A DNA stretch of 64,000 bases from contig JAFPBO010000051.1 in the NCBI GenBank assembly GCA_017390475.1, forward strand, positions 310,001-374,000, given 5' to 3'. Both the position numbers and the translations under genes were made by a program. Numbering within the stretch: the first letter of the stretch is position 1; each line of letters starts with the position of its first letter. The stretch comes from Loktanella sp. GTDB lineage: Bacteria; Pseudomonadota; Alphaproteobacteria; Rhodobacterales; Rhodobacteraceae. The notes under the pieces are model-generated. The model was not told where the DNA came from. It saw only the letters and a program-made list of their open reading frames with translations, and made no database searches. Shown piece after piece: positions 45,245 to 53,629 of this stretch.

Positions 45245-46186
45245 ATGACCGCACGCAAGATCATCATCGACACCGACCCCGGCCAGGATGACGCCGTTGC
45301 CATCCTGCTGGCACTGGCCTCCCCAGAAGAGATCGACCTGCTCGGTATCACCGCCGTCGCAGGCAATGTGCCGCTGCCATTGACCGAGAAAAACGCCCGC
45401 ATCATCTGCGAACTGGCCGGTCGCACCGATATCAAGGTTTTCGCCGGTTGCGACGCGCCTTTGTCGCGCCCCTTGGTCACTGCCGAACATGTCCACGGCA
45501 AGACCGGCCTCGACGGCCCGCAGATGGCAGACCCGACCATGCCCCTGCAGGACCAGCATGCCGTCGATTTCATCATCCAGACCCTGCGCGATGAACCCAG
45601 CGGTACGGTGACCCTTGTCCCTATCGGCCCTTTGACCAATATCGCCACAGCGTTCCAGCGCGCCCCCGATATTATCCCGCGTGTGCAGGAAATCGTGCTG
45701 ATGGGCGGCGCTTATTTCGAGGTCGGCAACATCACCCCGACGGCGGAATTCAACATCTATGTCGATCCGGAAGCCGCCAAGATCGTCTTTGACGCCGGTG
45801 TTCCCCTGGTCGTGATGTCGCTCGACGTCACCCACAAGGCACTGACCACCAAGGCCCGCATCGACGCCTTCCGCGCCATGGGCACCAAGGTCGGCGATAT
45901 GGTCGCCGCATGGACCGATTTCTTTGAACGTTTCGACATGGAAAAATACGGATCAGAAGGTGCGCCTTTGCACGACCCCTGCACCGTGGCCTATCTGATC
46001 GACCCGAGCCTGTTCACCGGGCGGCTGATCAATGTCGAGATCGAGACCGGGTCGGAACTGACCCTCGGCATGACAGTTGCAGATTGGTGGGGCATCACTG
46101 ACCGGCCCAAGAATGCGCTGTTCATCGGCGATATCGACGCCGAAAGGTTCTACAAACTGCTGGCCGAAAGACTTGCCCGCCTATGA
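45245..46186 (+). CDS. Nucleoside hydrolase
   Basis: 313 residues, inosine-uridine preferring nucleoside hydrolase family. The Asp-rich metal site IIIDTDPGQDDAVAIL is at the N-terminus; HVHGKTGLDG, VPIGPLTNIATA and FNIYVDPEAAKIVFD are further conserved parts, and the late Asp/His region appears as PLHDPCTVAYLIDP. It hydrolyses ribonucleosides to base and ribose. It overlaps the SelO gene by four bases. Confidence 0.93.
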   Translation: MTARKIIIDTDPGQDDAVAILLALASPEEIDLLGITAVAGNVPLPLTEKNARIICELAGRTDIKVFAGCDAPLSRPLVTAEHVHGKTGLDGPQMADPTMPLQDQHAVDFIIQTLRDEPSGTVTLVPIGPLTNIATAFQRAPDIIPRVQEIVLMGGAYFEVGNITPTAEFNIYVDPEAAKIVFDAGVPLVVMSLDVTHKALTTKARIDAFRAMGTKVGDMVAAWTDFFERFDMEKYGSEGAPLHDPCTVAYLIDPSLFTGRLINVEIETGSELTLGMTVADWWGITDRPKNALFIGDIDAERFYKLLAERLARL

Positions 46187-47586
46187 AGATTGATTTTGAC
46201 AACAGCTATGCCGCCCTGCCCGCGCAGATGTTCACGCCGCAATTGCCGACACCCGTGGCGAACCCCGTGATCTTCGCGCGCAATGTTGCGCTCGCCGCGA
46301 CCTTGGACATTGACCTGAACGCCCCCGATGCCGCGCAGATCTTTGCCGGTAACCATATCCCCGATGGCGCTGCCCCCTTGGCGCAGGCCTATGCTGGTCA
46401 TCAATTCGGCAGCTGGAACCCCCAGCTTGGCGACGGCCGCGCGATCCTTTTGGGCGAGGTGATCGGCAGCGACAACATCCGCCGCGATATCCAGTTGAAA
46501 GGGGCCGGTCCCACCCCCTATTCCCGCTCCGGCGATGGCCGCGCCTGGCTCGGCCCGGTGATGCGCGAATATCTGGTGTCAGAGGCGATGCATGCCTTGG
46601 GCGTGCCCACCACCCGCGCGCTGGCCGCCGTGACCACGGGCGAGGATGTCTATCGCGAAACCAAGCTGCCCGGCGCGATCATCACCCGCGTGGCCCAAAG
46701 CCATATCCGCGTCGGCACCTTTCAATTCTTCGCCGCGCGCAAAGACATCGATGCGCTGCGCGCCCTGACCGATCATGTCATTGCCCGGCATTACCCCGAT
46801 GCGGATGGCCCTGCCGCCCTGCTTGACGCTGTCATCGCGCGTTACGCGCAGCTTGTGGCGCGCTGGATGGGCCTCGGCTTTGTGCATGGCGTGATGAACA
46901 CCGATAATGTCAGTATCGCGGGCGAGACGATTGATTACGGGCCCTGCGCCTTTGTCGATGCTTTCAGCCATGCGGCATTGTTCAGCGCGATTGACCAACA
47001 GGGCCGCTATGCCTATGCCAACCAGCCGCAGATCGCGGCATGGAACATGGCACAATTCGCGACATCGCTGATCCCGCTGATGCCGGACCGGGACAAGGCG
47101 GTGCAGGATTTCACTGCCGCCGTCCACCGCTTTATCCCGATCTACAGCGCGGCATGGCTTCAGATTTTTGCCGCAAAACTGGGGATCACCGACCCCGGCC
47201 CCGAGGATGCCGCCCTGGTCACCGACCTGCTGGCGCTGATGGACCGCGACGGCGCGGATTTCACCGCCACTTTTACGGCGCTTGGCAGCGATCAGGCGCG
47301 CGATCAGTTTCTGGATCGGGAAGCATTTGATAAATGGGCCGCGCGCTGGAAACCCCGGCAGGCGGCGGATGCGCAGGCGATGATGGCGCAGGCCAATCCG
47401 CAGATCATCCCGCGCAATCATCAGGTAGAGGCGGCGATTCAAGCCGGGGTCGCGGGTGATTTCGCGCCTTTCGAAGCCCTGCTGGCCGCGGTGACGCAGC
47501 CATATACTGTGGACGAGGGCCGCGAAAAATTCACCCGCCCGCCGACATCGGACGAACGGGTGACGCGGACGTTTTGCGGAACGTAA
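46183..47586 (+). CDS. selO: Protein adenylyltransferase SelO (YdiU)
   Basis: 467 residues. SelO is a pseudokinase that transfers AMP to Ser, Thr or Tyr of proteins, including redox proteins. Recognisable parts are AGHQFGSWNPQLGDGRAILLG, IQLKGAGPTPYSRSGDGRAWLG split here as QLKGAGPTPYSR and GDGRAWLGPV, and the catalytic region MGLGFVHGVMNTDNVSIAGE with DYGPCAFVD (metal Asp). The C-terminus ends RVTRTFCGT, without the selenocysteine of eukaryotic members but keeping a Cys. The ATGA overlap with the nucleoside hydrolase gene shows cotranslation. Confidence 0.93.
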   Translation: MKIDFDNSYAALPAQMFTPQLPTPVANPVIFARNVALAATLDIDLNAPDAAQIFAGNHIPDGAAPLAQAYAGHQFGSWNPQLGDGRAILLGEVIGSDNIRRDIQLKGAGPTPYSRSGDGRAWLGPVMREYLVSEAMHALGVPTTRALAAVTTGEDVYRETKLPGAIITRVAQSHIRVGTFQFFAARKDIDALRALTDHVIARHYPDADGPAALLDAVIARYAQLVARWMGLGFVHGVMNTDNVSIAGETIDYGPCAFVDAFSHAALFSAIDQQGRYAYANQPQIAAWNMAQFATSLIPLMPDRDKAVQDFTAAVHRFIPIYSAAWLQIFAAKLGITDPGPEDAALVTDLLALMDRDGADFTATFTALGSDQARDQFLDREAFDKWAARWKPRQAADAQAMMAQANPQIIPRNHQVEAAIQAGVAGDFAPFEALLAAVTQPYTVDEGREKFTRPPTSDERVTRTFCGT

Positions 47587-47608
47587 ATGGAACGGCTTTA
47601 TCTGGTGT

Positions 47609-47974
47609 AGAGGCCCCGGATTAAATCCGGAGCTGCGGTGTGCTATGTTGTGGAGGTCCCGGATCAAGTCCGGGACTGCGGCGGGTGTGCGATATGGTTG
47701 AGGTCGAGGCCCCGGATCAAGTCCGGGGCTGCGGATGCCTTAGGCGCCACTGCCTCTGCTTCACGCAGTCCCGGATTTACTCCGGGACCTCAACGCCAAC
47801 ACCAACCGCGACCCTCGCAGTCCCGGATTTACTCCGGGACCCCAACGCCAACACCAACCGCGACCCTCGCAGTCCCGGATTTACTCCGGGCCCCCAACGC
47901 CAGCACCAACCGCGACCCCCGCAGTCCCGGACTTGATCCGGGACCTCAACGCCAACATCAACCGCGACCTCGGT
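47609..47974. repeat. Array of seven palindromes, four in a 52-bp tandem repeat
   Basis: Seven copies of a palindrome with core CCCGG-N7-CCGGG lie between selO and the first cyclophilin gene. Three are oriented GAGG...CTGCGG (near 47613, 47656 and 47709) and four in the reverse orientation start at 47768, 47820, 47872 and 47924, exactly 52 bases apart, with the spacer CTCAACGCCAACACCAACCG well conserved. The region has no credible gene. It is REP-like: each unit can form a strong hairpin of 7-8 bp. Confidence 0.9.
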
Positions 47975-48520
47975 TTACTCCACCACCCGCACAGCCGCCA
48001 TCACATCCGGCTCACCGACAACCGCGCCATTGGCACCGGTGCCGCGCTTGATCGCGTCGACAATCTCCATACCCTCGGTGACTTCCCCAACAACCGTATA
48101 TTGGCCATTCAGGAAATACCCCGGCTCAAACATGATGAAGAACTGGCTGTTCGCAGAATCAGGGTTCTGCGACCGGGCCATGCCAACCACACCCCGTTCA
48201 AACGGCAATTCCGAAAACTCTGCCGGGATATTCCCCAGATCAGACCCGCCGGTACCCGCACGCGACATATCAGACCCCATCACGCCGTTTTCGACATCAC
48301 CTGTCTGCGCCATGAACCCATCGATCACGCGGTGAAAGACGACATTGTCGTAATCCCCCGCTTCGGCAATCGCGGTGATTTGGGCGACATGCAAAGGTGC
48401 CACATCCTCGAACAGATCAATGACGATGGTGCCATTGGCTTCACCGGCAATATCAATCTCAAGTCCGGCGCTATAGGCCGGGCTGGCCAGCAAGGCCAAT
48501 GCGATCAGAGGCTTATACAT
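47975..48520 (-). CDS. Periplasmic cyclophilin-type peptidylprolyl isomerase
   Basis: 181 residues with a signal peptide (residues 1-18, ending SPAYSAG). Cyclophilin core: [20 protein letters not shown], then [17 protein letters not shown] and [19 protein letters not shown]. It catalyses cis-trans isomerisation of prolyl bonds in the periplasm. Its start overlaps the cytoplasmic paralogue by eight bases, so the two derive from one transcript and probably from an old duplication. Confidence 0.93.
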   Translation of the reverse strand: MYKPLIALALLASPAYSAGLEIDIAGEANGTIVIDLFEDVAPLHVAQITAIAEAGDYDNVVFHRVIDGFMAQTGDVENGVMGSDMSRAGTGGSDLGNIPAEFSELPFERGVVGMARSQNPDSANSQFFIMFEPGYFLNGQYTVVGEVTEGMEIVDAIKRGTGANGAVVGEPDVMAAVRVVE

Positions 48521-49019
48521 CGGCTGCCACCTTCACGCTGATCATCCGGTCAGGGTTCGCAGGCGGCTCGCCCTTGGTGATCGCATCGACATGTTCCATC
48601 CCGGAAATCACCTGACCATAGACAGTATACTGCCCGTTCAGGAAATCATTGTCCTTGAAATTGATGAAAAACTGGCTGTTCGCCGAATCCGGGCTGGAGG
48701 ACCGCGCCGCACCGATCGACCCACGCGCATGCGGGATCTTGGAAAATTCAGCCTTCAGATCGGGCATATCGGACCCGCCTGTGCCCGCGCGGCGGATGTT
48801 GAAATCCTTTTCCATATTACCATTGGCCACATCACCCGTCTGCGCCATGAACCCGTCGATCACCCGGTGAAAGGCGACATTGTCATAGGCACCGGCACGC
48901 GCCAGCGTCTTCATCCGCTCCACATGGCCCGGGGCCACATCGGGCAGCAGTTGGATAATGACATCCCCGCCTTTGAGCGTCATGATGATGGTGTTCTCTG
49001 GGTCTTTGATCTCGGCCAT
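48513..49019 (-). CDS. Cytoplasmic cyclophilin-type peptidylprolyl isomerase
   Basis: 168 residues from Met 49019; the frame is open to 49079, but family sequence begins [11 protein letters not shown] and a GGGGCT-type Shine-Dalgarno region precedes it. No signal peptide. [20 protein letters not shown] and [18 protein letters not shown] mark the active site. PpiB-like. It is divergent from pgk. Confidence 0.93.
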   Translation of the reverse strand: MAEIKDPENTIIMTLKGGDVIIQLLPDVAPGHVERMKTLARAGAYDNVAFHRVIDGFMAQTGDVANGNMEKDFNIRRAGTGGSDMPDLKAEFSKIPHARGSIGAARSSSPDSANSQFFINFKDNDFLNGQYTVYGQVISGMEHVDAITKGEPPANPDRMISVKVAADV

Positions 49020-49148
49020 TTGGGGCTCCTTCGCTTTGCAATTGCCCTTGGACATATGGTGCGCGCGCAGAAAAGCCAAGGCAGCGCGGTTGACGCGGGC
49101 ACATCATTGCCGCAACAAAGCGGCAAGCAACCCCAAAGGATGGATCAC

Positions 49149-50324
49149 ATGGGCTGGAAAACACTCGACGACATGGATTTTGACGGCAAACGCGCGCTGG
49201 TGCGGGTCGATATCAACGTGCCGGTGGAAAACGGCGTTGTCACCGACACCAGCCGGATCGAACGGATCATCCCCACCGTGGACACGATCCACGCCATGGG
49301 TGGCAAAGTGATCCTGCTGGCGCATTTCGACCGGCCCAAGGGCAAGGTCGTCCCCGAAATGTCGCTGGAACATATCGCAGGCACCGTCGCCGATGTGCTG
49401 GGCCTGACGGTGACTTTCGTCAGCTCCAACTACGCCGAAGCCGTGGACGAGATGGAGGATGAAGAGGTCCTGCTGCTCGAAAACCTGCGCTTCCACCCCG
49501 GCGAGGAAACTAATGACGCGGCCTTCGCTGCCCGCCTCGCCAGCCTCGGCGATATCTATGTCAACGACGCCTTCTCTGCCGCCCACCGCGCCCATGCCAG
49601 CACCGAAGCCCTCGCCCATCTGCTGCCCGCCTGCGCCGGGCGTCTGATGGAAGAAGAACTCGGCGCGCTCGACGCCGCGCTTGGCAACCCCGCCCGGCCG
49701 GTCGTGGCCGTGGTCGGCGGCGCGAAAGTCTCTACCAAACTGGACCTTCTGGGCAACCTCGTCGGCAAGGTCGATCATCTGGTGATCGGCGGCGGCATGG
49801 CGAACACCTTCCTCGCCGCGCAAGGGATCAACGTCGGCAAATCGCTCTGCGAACATGATCTGGCCGACACCGCCCGCGATATTCTGGCCAAGGCACAGGC
49901 CGCTGGCTGCGAAATCATCCTGCCCCGCGACATCGTCGTCGCCCGCGAATTCAAGGCTGGCGCGGCCTCTGAGACCCTCGCCCCCGAAGCCTGCCCCGAC
50001 GACGCAATGATCCTCGACGCTGGCCCCGAAACGGTTGCCTATATCAGCGCGGTCCTGGACAAGGCAAAAACCCTGATCTGGAACGGCCCGCTGGGTGCCT
50101 TCGAGATCGCCCCCTTCAACGCCGCCACGAATGCGGCCGCGCGGCACGCCGCCAAGCTGACGGTCGAAGGCAAGCTGATCTCCGTCGCCGGCGGCGGCGA
50201 CACAGTCTCTGCGCTAAACCAAGCGGGCGTGGCCGATGATTTCACCTATATCTCGGGTGCCGGTGGCGCGTTTCTGGAATGGATGGAAGGCAAGACCTTG
50301 CCGGGGGTCGCGGCGCTGGGGTGA
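49149..50324 (+). CDS. pgk: Phosphoglycerate kinase
   Basis: 391 residues. The start at 49149 is preferred over 49140 because AAAGGA (49134-49139) is then correctly spaced. Glycolytic and gluconeogenic kinase: [15 protein letters not shown] and [12 protein letters not shown] in the N-terminal domain, [14 protein letters not shown] near the hinge, [11 protein letters not shown], and the C-terminal nucleotide site [17 protein letters not shown]. Length is normal. A 7-base hairpin follows at 50331. Confidence 0.95.
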   Translation: MGWKTLDDMDFDGKRALVRVDINVPVENGVVTDTSRIERIIPTVDTIHAMGGKVILLAHFDRPKGKVVPEMSLEHIAGTVADVLGLTVTFVSSNYAEAVDEMEDEEVLLLENLRFHPGEETNDAAFAARLASLGDIYVNDAFSAAHRAHASTEALAHLLPACAGRLMEEELGALDAALGNPARPVVAVVGGAKVSTKLDLLGNLVGKVDHLVIGGGMANTFLAAQGINVGKSLCEHDLADTARDILAKAQAAGCEIILPRDIVVAREFKAGAASETLAPEACPDDAMILDAGPETVAYISAVLDKAKTLIWNGPLGAFEIAPFNAATNAAARHAAKLTVEGKLISVAGGGDTVSALNQAGVADDFTYISGAGGAFLEWMEGKTLPGVAALG

Positions 50325-50330
50325 TCGGGC

Positions 50331-50348
50331 GGCGGGGAGAACCCCGCC
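50331..50348 (-). repeat. Palindrome at the 3' end of the GIY-YIG gene
   Basis: GGCGGGG-AGAA-CCCCGCC, followed by CTACGAC. On the minus strand it reads GTAGGGCGGGGTTCTCCCCG, the same element as at 51337-51354 in the other orientation. It can end transcription of both pgk and the nuclease gene. Confidence 0.7.
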
Positions 50349-50368
50349 CTACGACACTTGATCGCGTA

Positions 50369-51247
50369 TTAAGAAGACGGTTTCGGAACGTTGGCACCGC
50401 GCAGAAAAACTGCCTCCCTACCATTTTCGCTAAACTTCAAAATGGGAAAGCCACCGAACTGCATATATCCCTTGCAGGGTTCAAGTAATGCCGAAAAGTT
50501 CTTTTCTTTCAGTTGGGCTTCCAGTTCCTGTGGCAATGGTCGCGGCAACATTTCCCAACGCTTTGGTAAGCTTTCATCAGGCTTCCAGCCATCTATCGCA
50601 AATACTGCGCGACTGACCCCATCGACCAAACCGATTGCAATTGCATTCTCTTTGCTCCGCCACTTTGCTGAAATGATCCACGCGCGCTTGGTGGCAGCAA
50701 CATAATCTGGTTGTTTTCCATCCGCACGCATTCGCCTGACAACATTCTGGATATTGAAGATCAATACCGGGCGTTCACACAATTCGATTGGAATATCTTC
50801 AACATTAACGTCCGGCGCGGCCCATGCATAAATATTGTCGCGACCGAGAACACCTCGTCGATTTGAGTAATGACCGCCTTGGTCATTGAGAACATGATGC
50901 CCACATAGCCGCAAGGTATCGATCAACGCCGCCTCAACGGCAAAAGCCTCAGCCTCAGTCGTCAGACCGCTGCGCAGAATCTTCCAGTCGACATCCTCCC
51001 CTCTGCGCCAGATTTCATGAATTCTGGTGACCTTTGCCGAATTGTTCGGCTCGGATATGCGATCTCTTGCCTCCTGAAAATGGCTGAAAACACGGGCGTT
51101 TCCTTGACCTTCCCTGCCTCCGGCTTTCCCCACGTAAAAAAACTGACCTGTCTCGGGATCAAATAGCCCATAGACATGGTAGCCAAGCATCGCGTTGATA
51201 TTGCCATCAAACGGCCTTTCACTGTTTGGAATATGCGGGAGTTTCAT
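50369..51247 (-). CDS. GIY-YIG nuclease with unassigned C-terminal domain
   Basis: 292 residues from Met 51247. N-terminal GIY-YIG-like nuclease of the LEM-3 type: HVYGLFD (24-30), FYVGKAGG (37-44), ARVFSH (51-56) and a probable metal-binding Glu in TEAEAFAVEAAL (97-108). Residues about 160-290 form a second domain with ATKRAWIISAKW and NAIAIGLVDGVSRAVFAIDGW, resembling PUA/EVE-like small-molecule or modified-base readers; this part is an inference. Base composition is visibly more AT-rich than neighbours, and it lies between inverted copies of one palindrome, suggesting acquisition. A defence or DNA repair role is possible. Confidence 0.72.
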   Translation of the reverse strand: MKLPHIPNSERPFDGNINAMLGYHVYGLFDPETGQFFYVGKAGGREGQGNARVFSHFQEARDRISEPNNSAKVTRIHEIWRRGEDVDWKILRSGLTTEAEAFAVEAALIDTLRLCGHHVLNDQGGHYSNRRGVLGRDNIYAWAAPDVNVEDIPIELCERPVLIFNIQNVVRRMRADGKQPDYVAATKRAWIISAKWRSKENAIAIGLVDGVSRAVFAIDGWKPDESLPKRWEMLPRPLPQELEAQLKEKNFSALLEPCKGYMQFGGFPILKFSENGREAVFLRGANVPKPSS

Positions 51248-51336
51248 AATGCTTCCTATCTCCTCTACTCGTACCGTGACCCTAGCGCTGGCAGCAGACT
51301 GGCCGAAGTAGCTGCGACGATCAAGTTTCTCCGTAG

Positions 51337-51354
51337 GTCGGGGTTCACCCCGAC
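51337..51354 (+). repeat. Palindrome upstream of the GIY-YIG gene
   Basis: GTCGGGG-TTCA-CCCCGAC preceded by CCGTAG. It matches the palindrome at 50331-50348 in inverted orientation. A run of 12 C (51376-51387) follows. Confidence 0.7.
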
Positions 51355-51487
51355 ACCCCCACCAACACCCCGACACCCCCCCCCCCCACACACCAAAAAT
51401 CCCCGCCGTTCGCGCTAACACATTTGCAACCGCCCGCCTGCCGCTCTAACCCTTGCCGCAACCGTCGCTGCCAAAAGGGCCCCGTCC

Positions 51488-52417
51488 ATGAAAACCACCC
51501 GCATCGTCCAGAAAATCCTGTCGCAATACGAAGGCGATACCCCCGGCGTCAAAGCCCAGCTCGCGCGCATCCTGATGGCGGGCAAATTGGGCGGCACCGG
51601 CAAGATGATCATCCTGCCCGTCGATCAAGGCTTTGAACACGGGCCCGCCCGCAGCTTTGCCGCCAATCCCGCCGGTTACGACCCGCATTACCATTACCAA
51701 CTGGCGATCGACGCAGGGCTCAACGCCTATGCCGCCCCCTTGGGCATGATCGAGGCGGGGGCGGACACCTTCGCAGGCCAGATCCCGACGATCCTGAAAG
51801 TGAACTCCGCCAATTCCCTGATCCCTGATGCCGCCCCAAAGACGCAAGCGATCACCGCATCCGTCGATGACGCCCTGCGCCTTGGCTGCTCTGCCATCGG
51901 TTTCACCATCTACCCCGGCTCTTCCGCCGCGCTGAATATGTTCAGCGACATCGCCGAAATGCGGCATGAGGCCGCCAGCAAAGGCATCGCCACCGTCATC
52001 TGGTCCTATCCGCGCGGTGAAGCACTCGACAAAACCGGCGAAACCGCCATCGACATCGCCGCCTATGCCGCGCAGATCGCGGCGCTGCTCGGCGCGCATA
52101 TCATCAAGATCAAACTTTCCACCGATGACCTCTCCCTGCCAGAGGCGAAAAAGGTCTACCAGGACAAGAACATCGACATCGCCACACAAGCCGCCCGCGT
52201 GCGGCACTGCGTCGAGGCCGCCTTCGCCGGTCGCCGCCTGACGGTGTTTTCCGGCGGTGCCGCGAAAGGCGCCGATGCGGTCTATGACGATGCCCGCGCG
52301 ATCCGCGACGGCGGCGGCAACGGCTCGATCATCGGGCGAAATTCCTTCCAGCGCGAACGGGGCGATGCTTTGGCGATGCTCGCCAAACTGGTGGAAATCT
52401 ACCGCGGCCGCGACTGA
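51488..52417 (+). CDS. Class I fructose-bisphosphate aldolase (FbaB/DeoC-LacD type)
   Basis: 309 residues. A TIM-barrel aldolase that forms a Schiff base. Segments: MIILPVDQGFEHGPARSFA, MIEAGADTFAGQIPTILKVN, LGCSAIGFTIYPGSSAALNM, HIIKIKLSTDD with the probable Schiff-base Lys, and the phosphate-binding VFSGGAAKGADAVYD. It cleaves or forms fructose 1,6-bisphosphate and works with pgk nearby. Together with Edd and Eda it indicates an Entner-Doudoroff plus gluconeogenic route. Confidence 0.92.
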   Translation: MKTTRIVQKILSQYEGDTPGVKAQLARILMAGKLGGTGKMIILPVDQGFEHGPARSFAANPAGYDPHYHYQLAIDAGLNAYAAPLGMIEAGADTFAGQIPTILKVNSANSLIPDAAPKTQAITASVDDALRLGCSAIGFTIYPGSSAALNMFSDIAEMRHEAASKGIATVIWSYPRGEALDKTGETAIDIAAYAAQIAALLGAHIIKIKLSTDDLSLPEAKKVYQDKNIDIATQAARVRHCVEAAFAGRRLTVFSGGAAKGADAVYDDARAIRDGGGNGSIIGRNSFQRERGDALAMLAKLVEIYRGRD

Positions 52418-52440
52418 CCCCGCATTTTCCGGATTAACTT

Positions 52441-52480
52441 TGCCGGGCCATTGTGCCAGACTACGCATAGTGGCCCGGCA
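52441..52480. promoter_or_regulatory. 10-base inverted repeat between fba and ftsB
   Basis: TGCCGGGCCA (52441-52450) and TGGCCCGGCA (52471-52480) are perfect inverted copies 20 bases apart, 27 bases before ftsB. No T tract follows, so it is not a typical intrinsic terminator. It could be a protein site or an mRNA hairpin controlling ftsB translation. Confidence 0.5.
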
Positions 52481-52506
52481 GAGGCGACACCAGAGGAGCG
52501 CAGTCA

Positions 52507-52803
52507 GTGAAACGCAACAGGCCAGCCATGGGCGCGGTATTGTATTTCCTCGGCATGATCATGCTGGGGCTGTATTTCACCTTTTCCGCCGTGCAGGGCC
52601 AGAACGGGTTGTTCAAACGCGTCGAAGTCCGCGGCGAAGCCATCGCCCTGCGCGAAGAACTCGCCTCATTAGAGGCCGAAGTCGCCCGGATGGAAAACCT
52701 CACCACGCGGCTGTCCGACACCTATCTTGACCTCGACCTGCTGGATGAACAGGCCCGCGACGTGCTCGGCCTGATCCGCGCGGATGAGATTGTTATACGG
52801 TAG
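52507..52803 (+). CDS. ftsB: Septum formation initiator FtsB/DivIC family
   Basis: 98 residues. A short N-terminus, one transmembrane helix (about residues 9-27, AVLYFLGMIMLGLYFTFSA), then a coiled coil (GEAIALREELASLEAEVARMENLTTRL) and the conserved tail DLLDEQARDVLGLIRADEIVI. It links FtsQ and FtsL in the divisome. The place after fba is standard in Rhodobacteraceae, where pyruvate dehydrogenase genes often follow; here the accessory HEPN-like gene follows instead. Confidence 0.9.
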   Translation: MKRNRPAMGAVLYFLGMIMLGLYFTFSAVQGQNGLFKRVEVRGEAIALREELASLEAEVARMENLTTRLSDTYLDLDLLDEQARDVLGLIRADEIVIR

Positions 52804-52904
52804 GGTTGGTGGTTTGCGGAAGAGCGAACGTTGTCCAGCCTTTGGGAGTCTGATTGTCAGAGTCTTACGCATTGCAAACACCAACTTGATTCAGACTTCG
52901 CCCG

Positions 52905-53423
52905 ATGAAGTTGAAGATTAAGATGAAAGCGACGGATGCCGTAGATTACCAACGTCTCTATGTGGCCGTTGTAGACATAGGCACTGCGCGCTCCTATGCT
53001 CAATACCTATTGAAGAAAGGCTGGCATGGTTGGCCCGTGCTCCGGAGGGGATCGGTTCGCGTCCAACAGGGGGCTTTCACAGAAGCGTTAATCATCGCTT
53101 ACGGTCGTTTATGGTCACCTGAGGTTCTTAAAGGATTTGTGTGGTCAGATGTTGACGACATCTCACTTCACGACTGTATGCTGCGCCTACGGAATAAAGT
53201 TGTCGGCCACTCAGTTCCTATAAGCTACACAGTCAAACCATGGGTGTCAGACGAGTTCAGCACACACATTTTTGGCCAACCGCATCTTCATTTCACACGC
53301 GTGGAACTAAAGCGACTTGACGACATGCTTGTTCGTTTCATCACTGAAATCCAAGACCATCGGCTCGCGCTGCTAACGACCTATGTCGGGCCGGAAAAAG
53401 CGAAAAAGATGCTGGCTACCTAG
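52905..53423 (+). CDS. HEPN-like hypothetical protein
   Basis: 172 residues (Met 52905; Met 52923 also possible). Clearly lower GC than its neighbours, with many A/T-ending codons. Predicted all-helical N-terminal two thirds: [13 protein letters not shown], then [16 protein letters not shown]. The latter contains R96-x5-H102, the Rx4-6H motif of HEPN ribonucleases found in toxins and abortive-infection proteins such as AbiU2. The C-terminal third has a conserved-looking [19 protein letters not shown]. No partner antitoxin is visible. The assignment rests on the motif and general resemblance only. Confidence 0.6.
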   Translation: MKLKIKMKATDAVDYQRLYVAVVDIGTARSYAQYLLKKGWHGWPVLRRGSVRVQQGAFTEALIIAYGRLWSPEVLKGFVWSDVDDISLHDCMLRLRNKVVGHSVPISYTVKPWVSDEFSTHIFGQPHLHFTRVELKRLDDMLVRFITEIQDHRLALLTTYVGPEKAKKMLAT

Positions 53424-53441
53424 AGTGGATCAAACATCCCC

Positions 53442-53475
53442 CATCTTCCGAGCCCAAATATCCCCGCCGGAGGCC
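53442..53475 (-). repeat. Dispersed gene-end element, copy 8
   Basis: CATCTTCCGAGCCCAAATAT then CCCCGCCGGAGGC, after the HEPN-like gene. It marks the right edge of the low-GC islet. Confidence 0.7.
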
Positions 53476-53629
53476 CGGCGCAGCCGGACCAGCTACGCCC
53501 GATCCGCGCGGGTCAGATCAGCTCCCGGGCGGATTATCCGCTTTATCTAACACGATGCCGCAGATATTGCGAAATGTGATCTGTTGGAAAACCACAGGGC
53601 AAGCGCCTAGGCCACAAGGAGAGACGTCG

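Noticed and set aside
47609-47974. Array considered as a CRISPR
   Set aside because: Repeats are palindromes with nearly identical spacers, in both orientations, and no cas genes are near.
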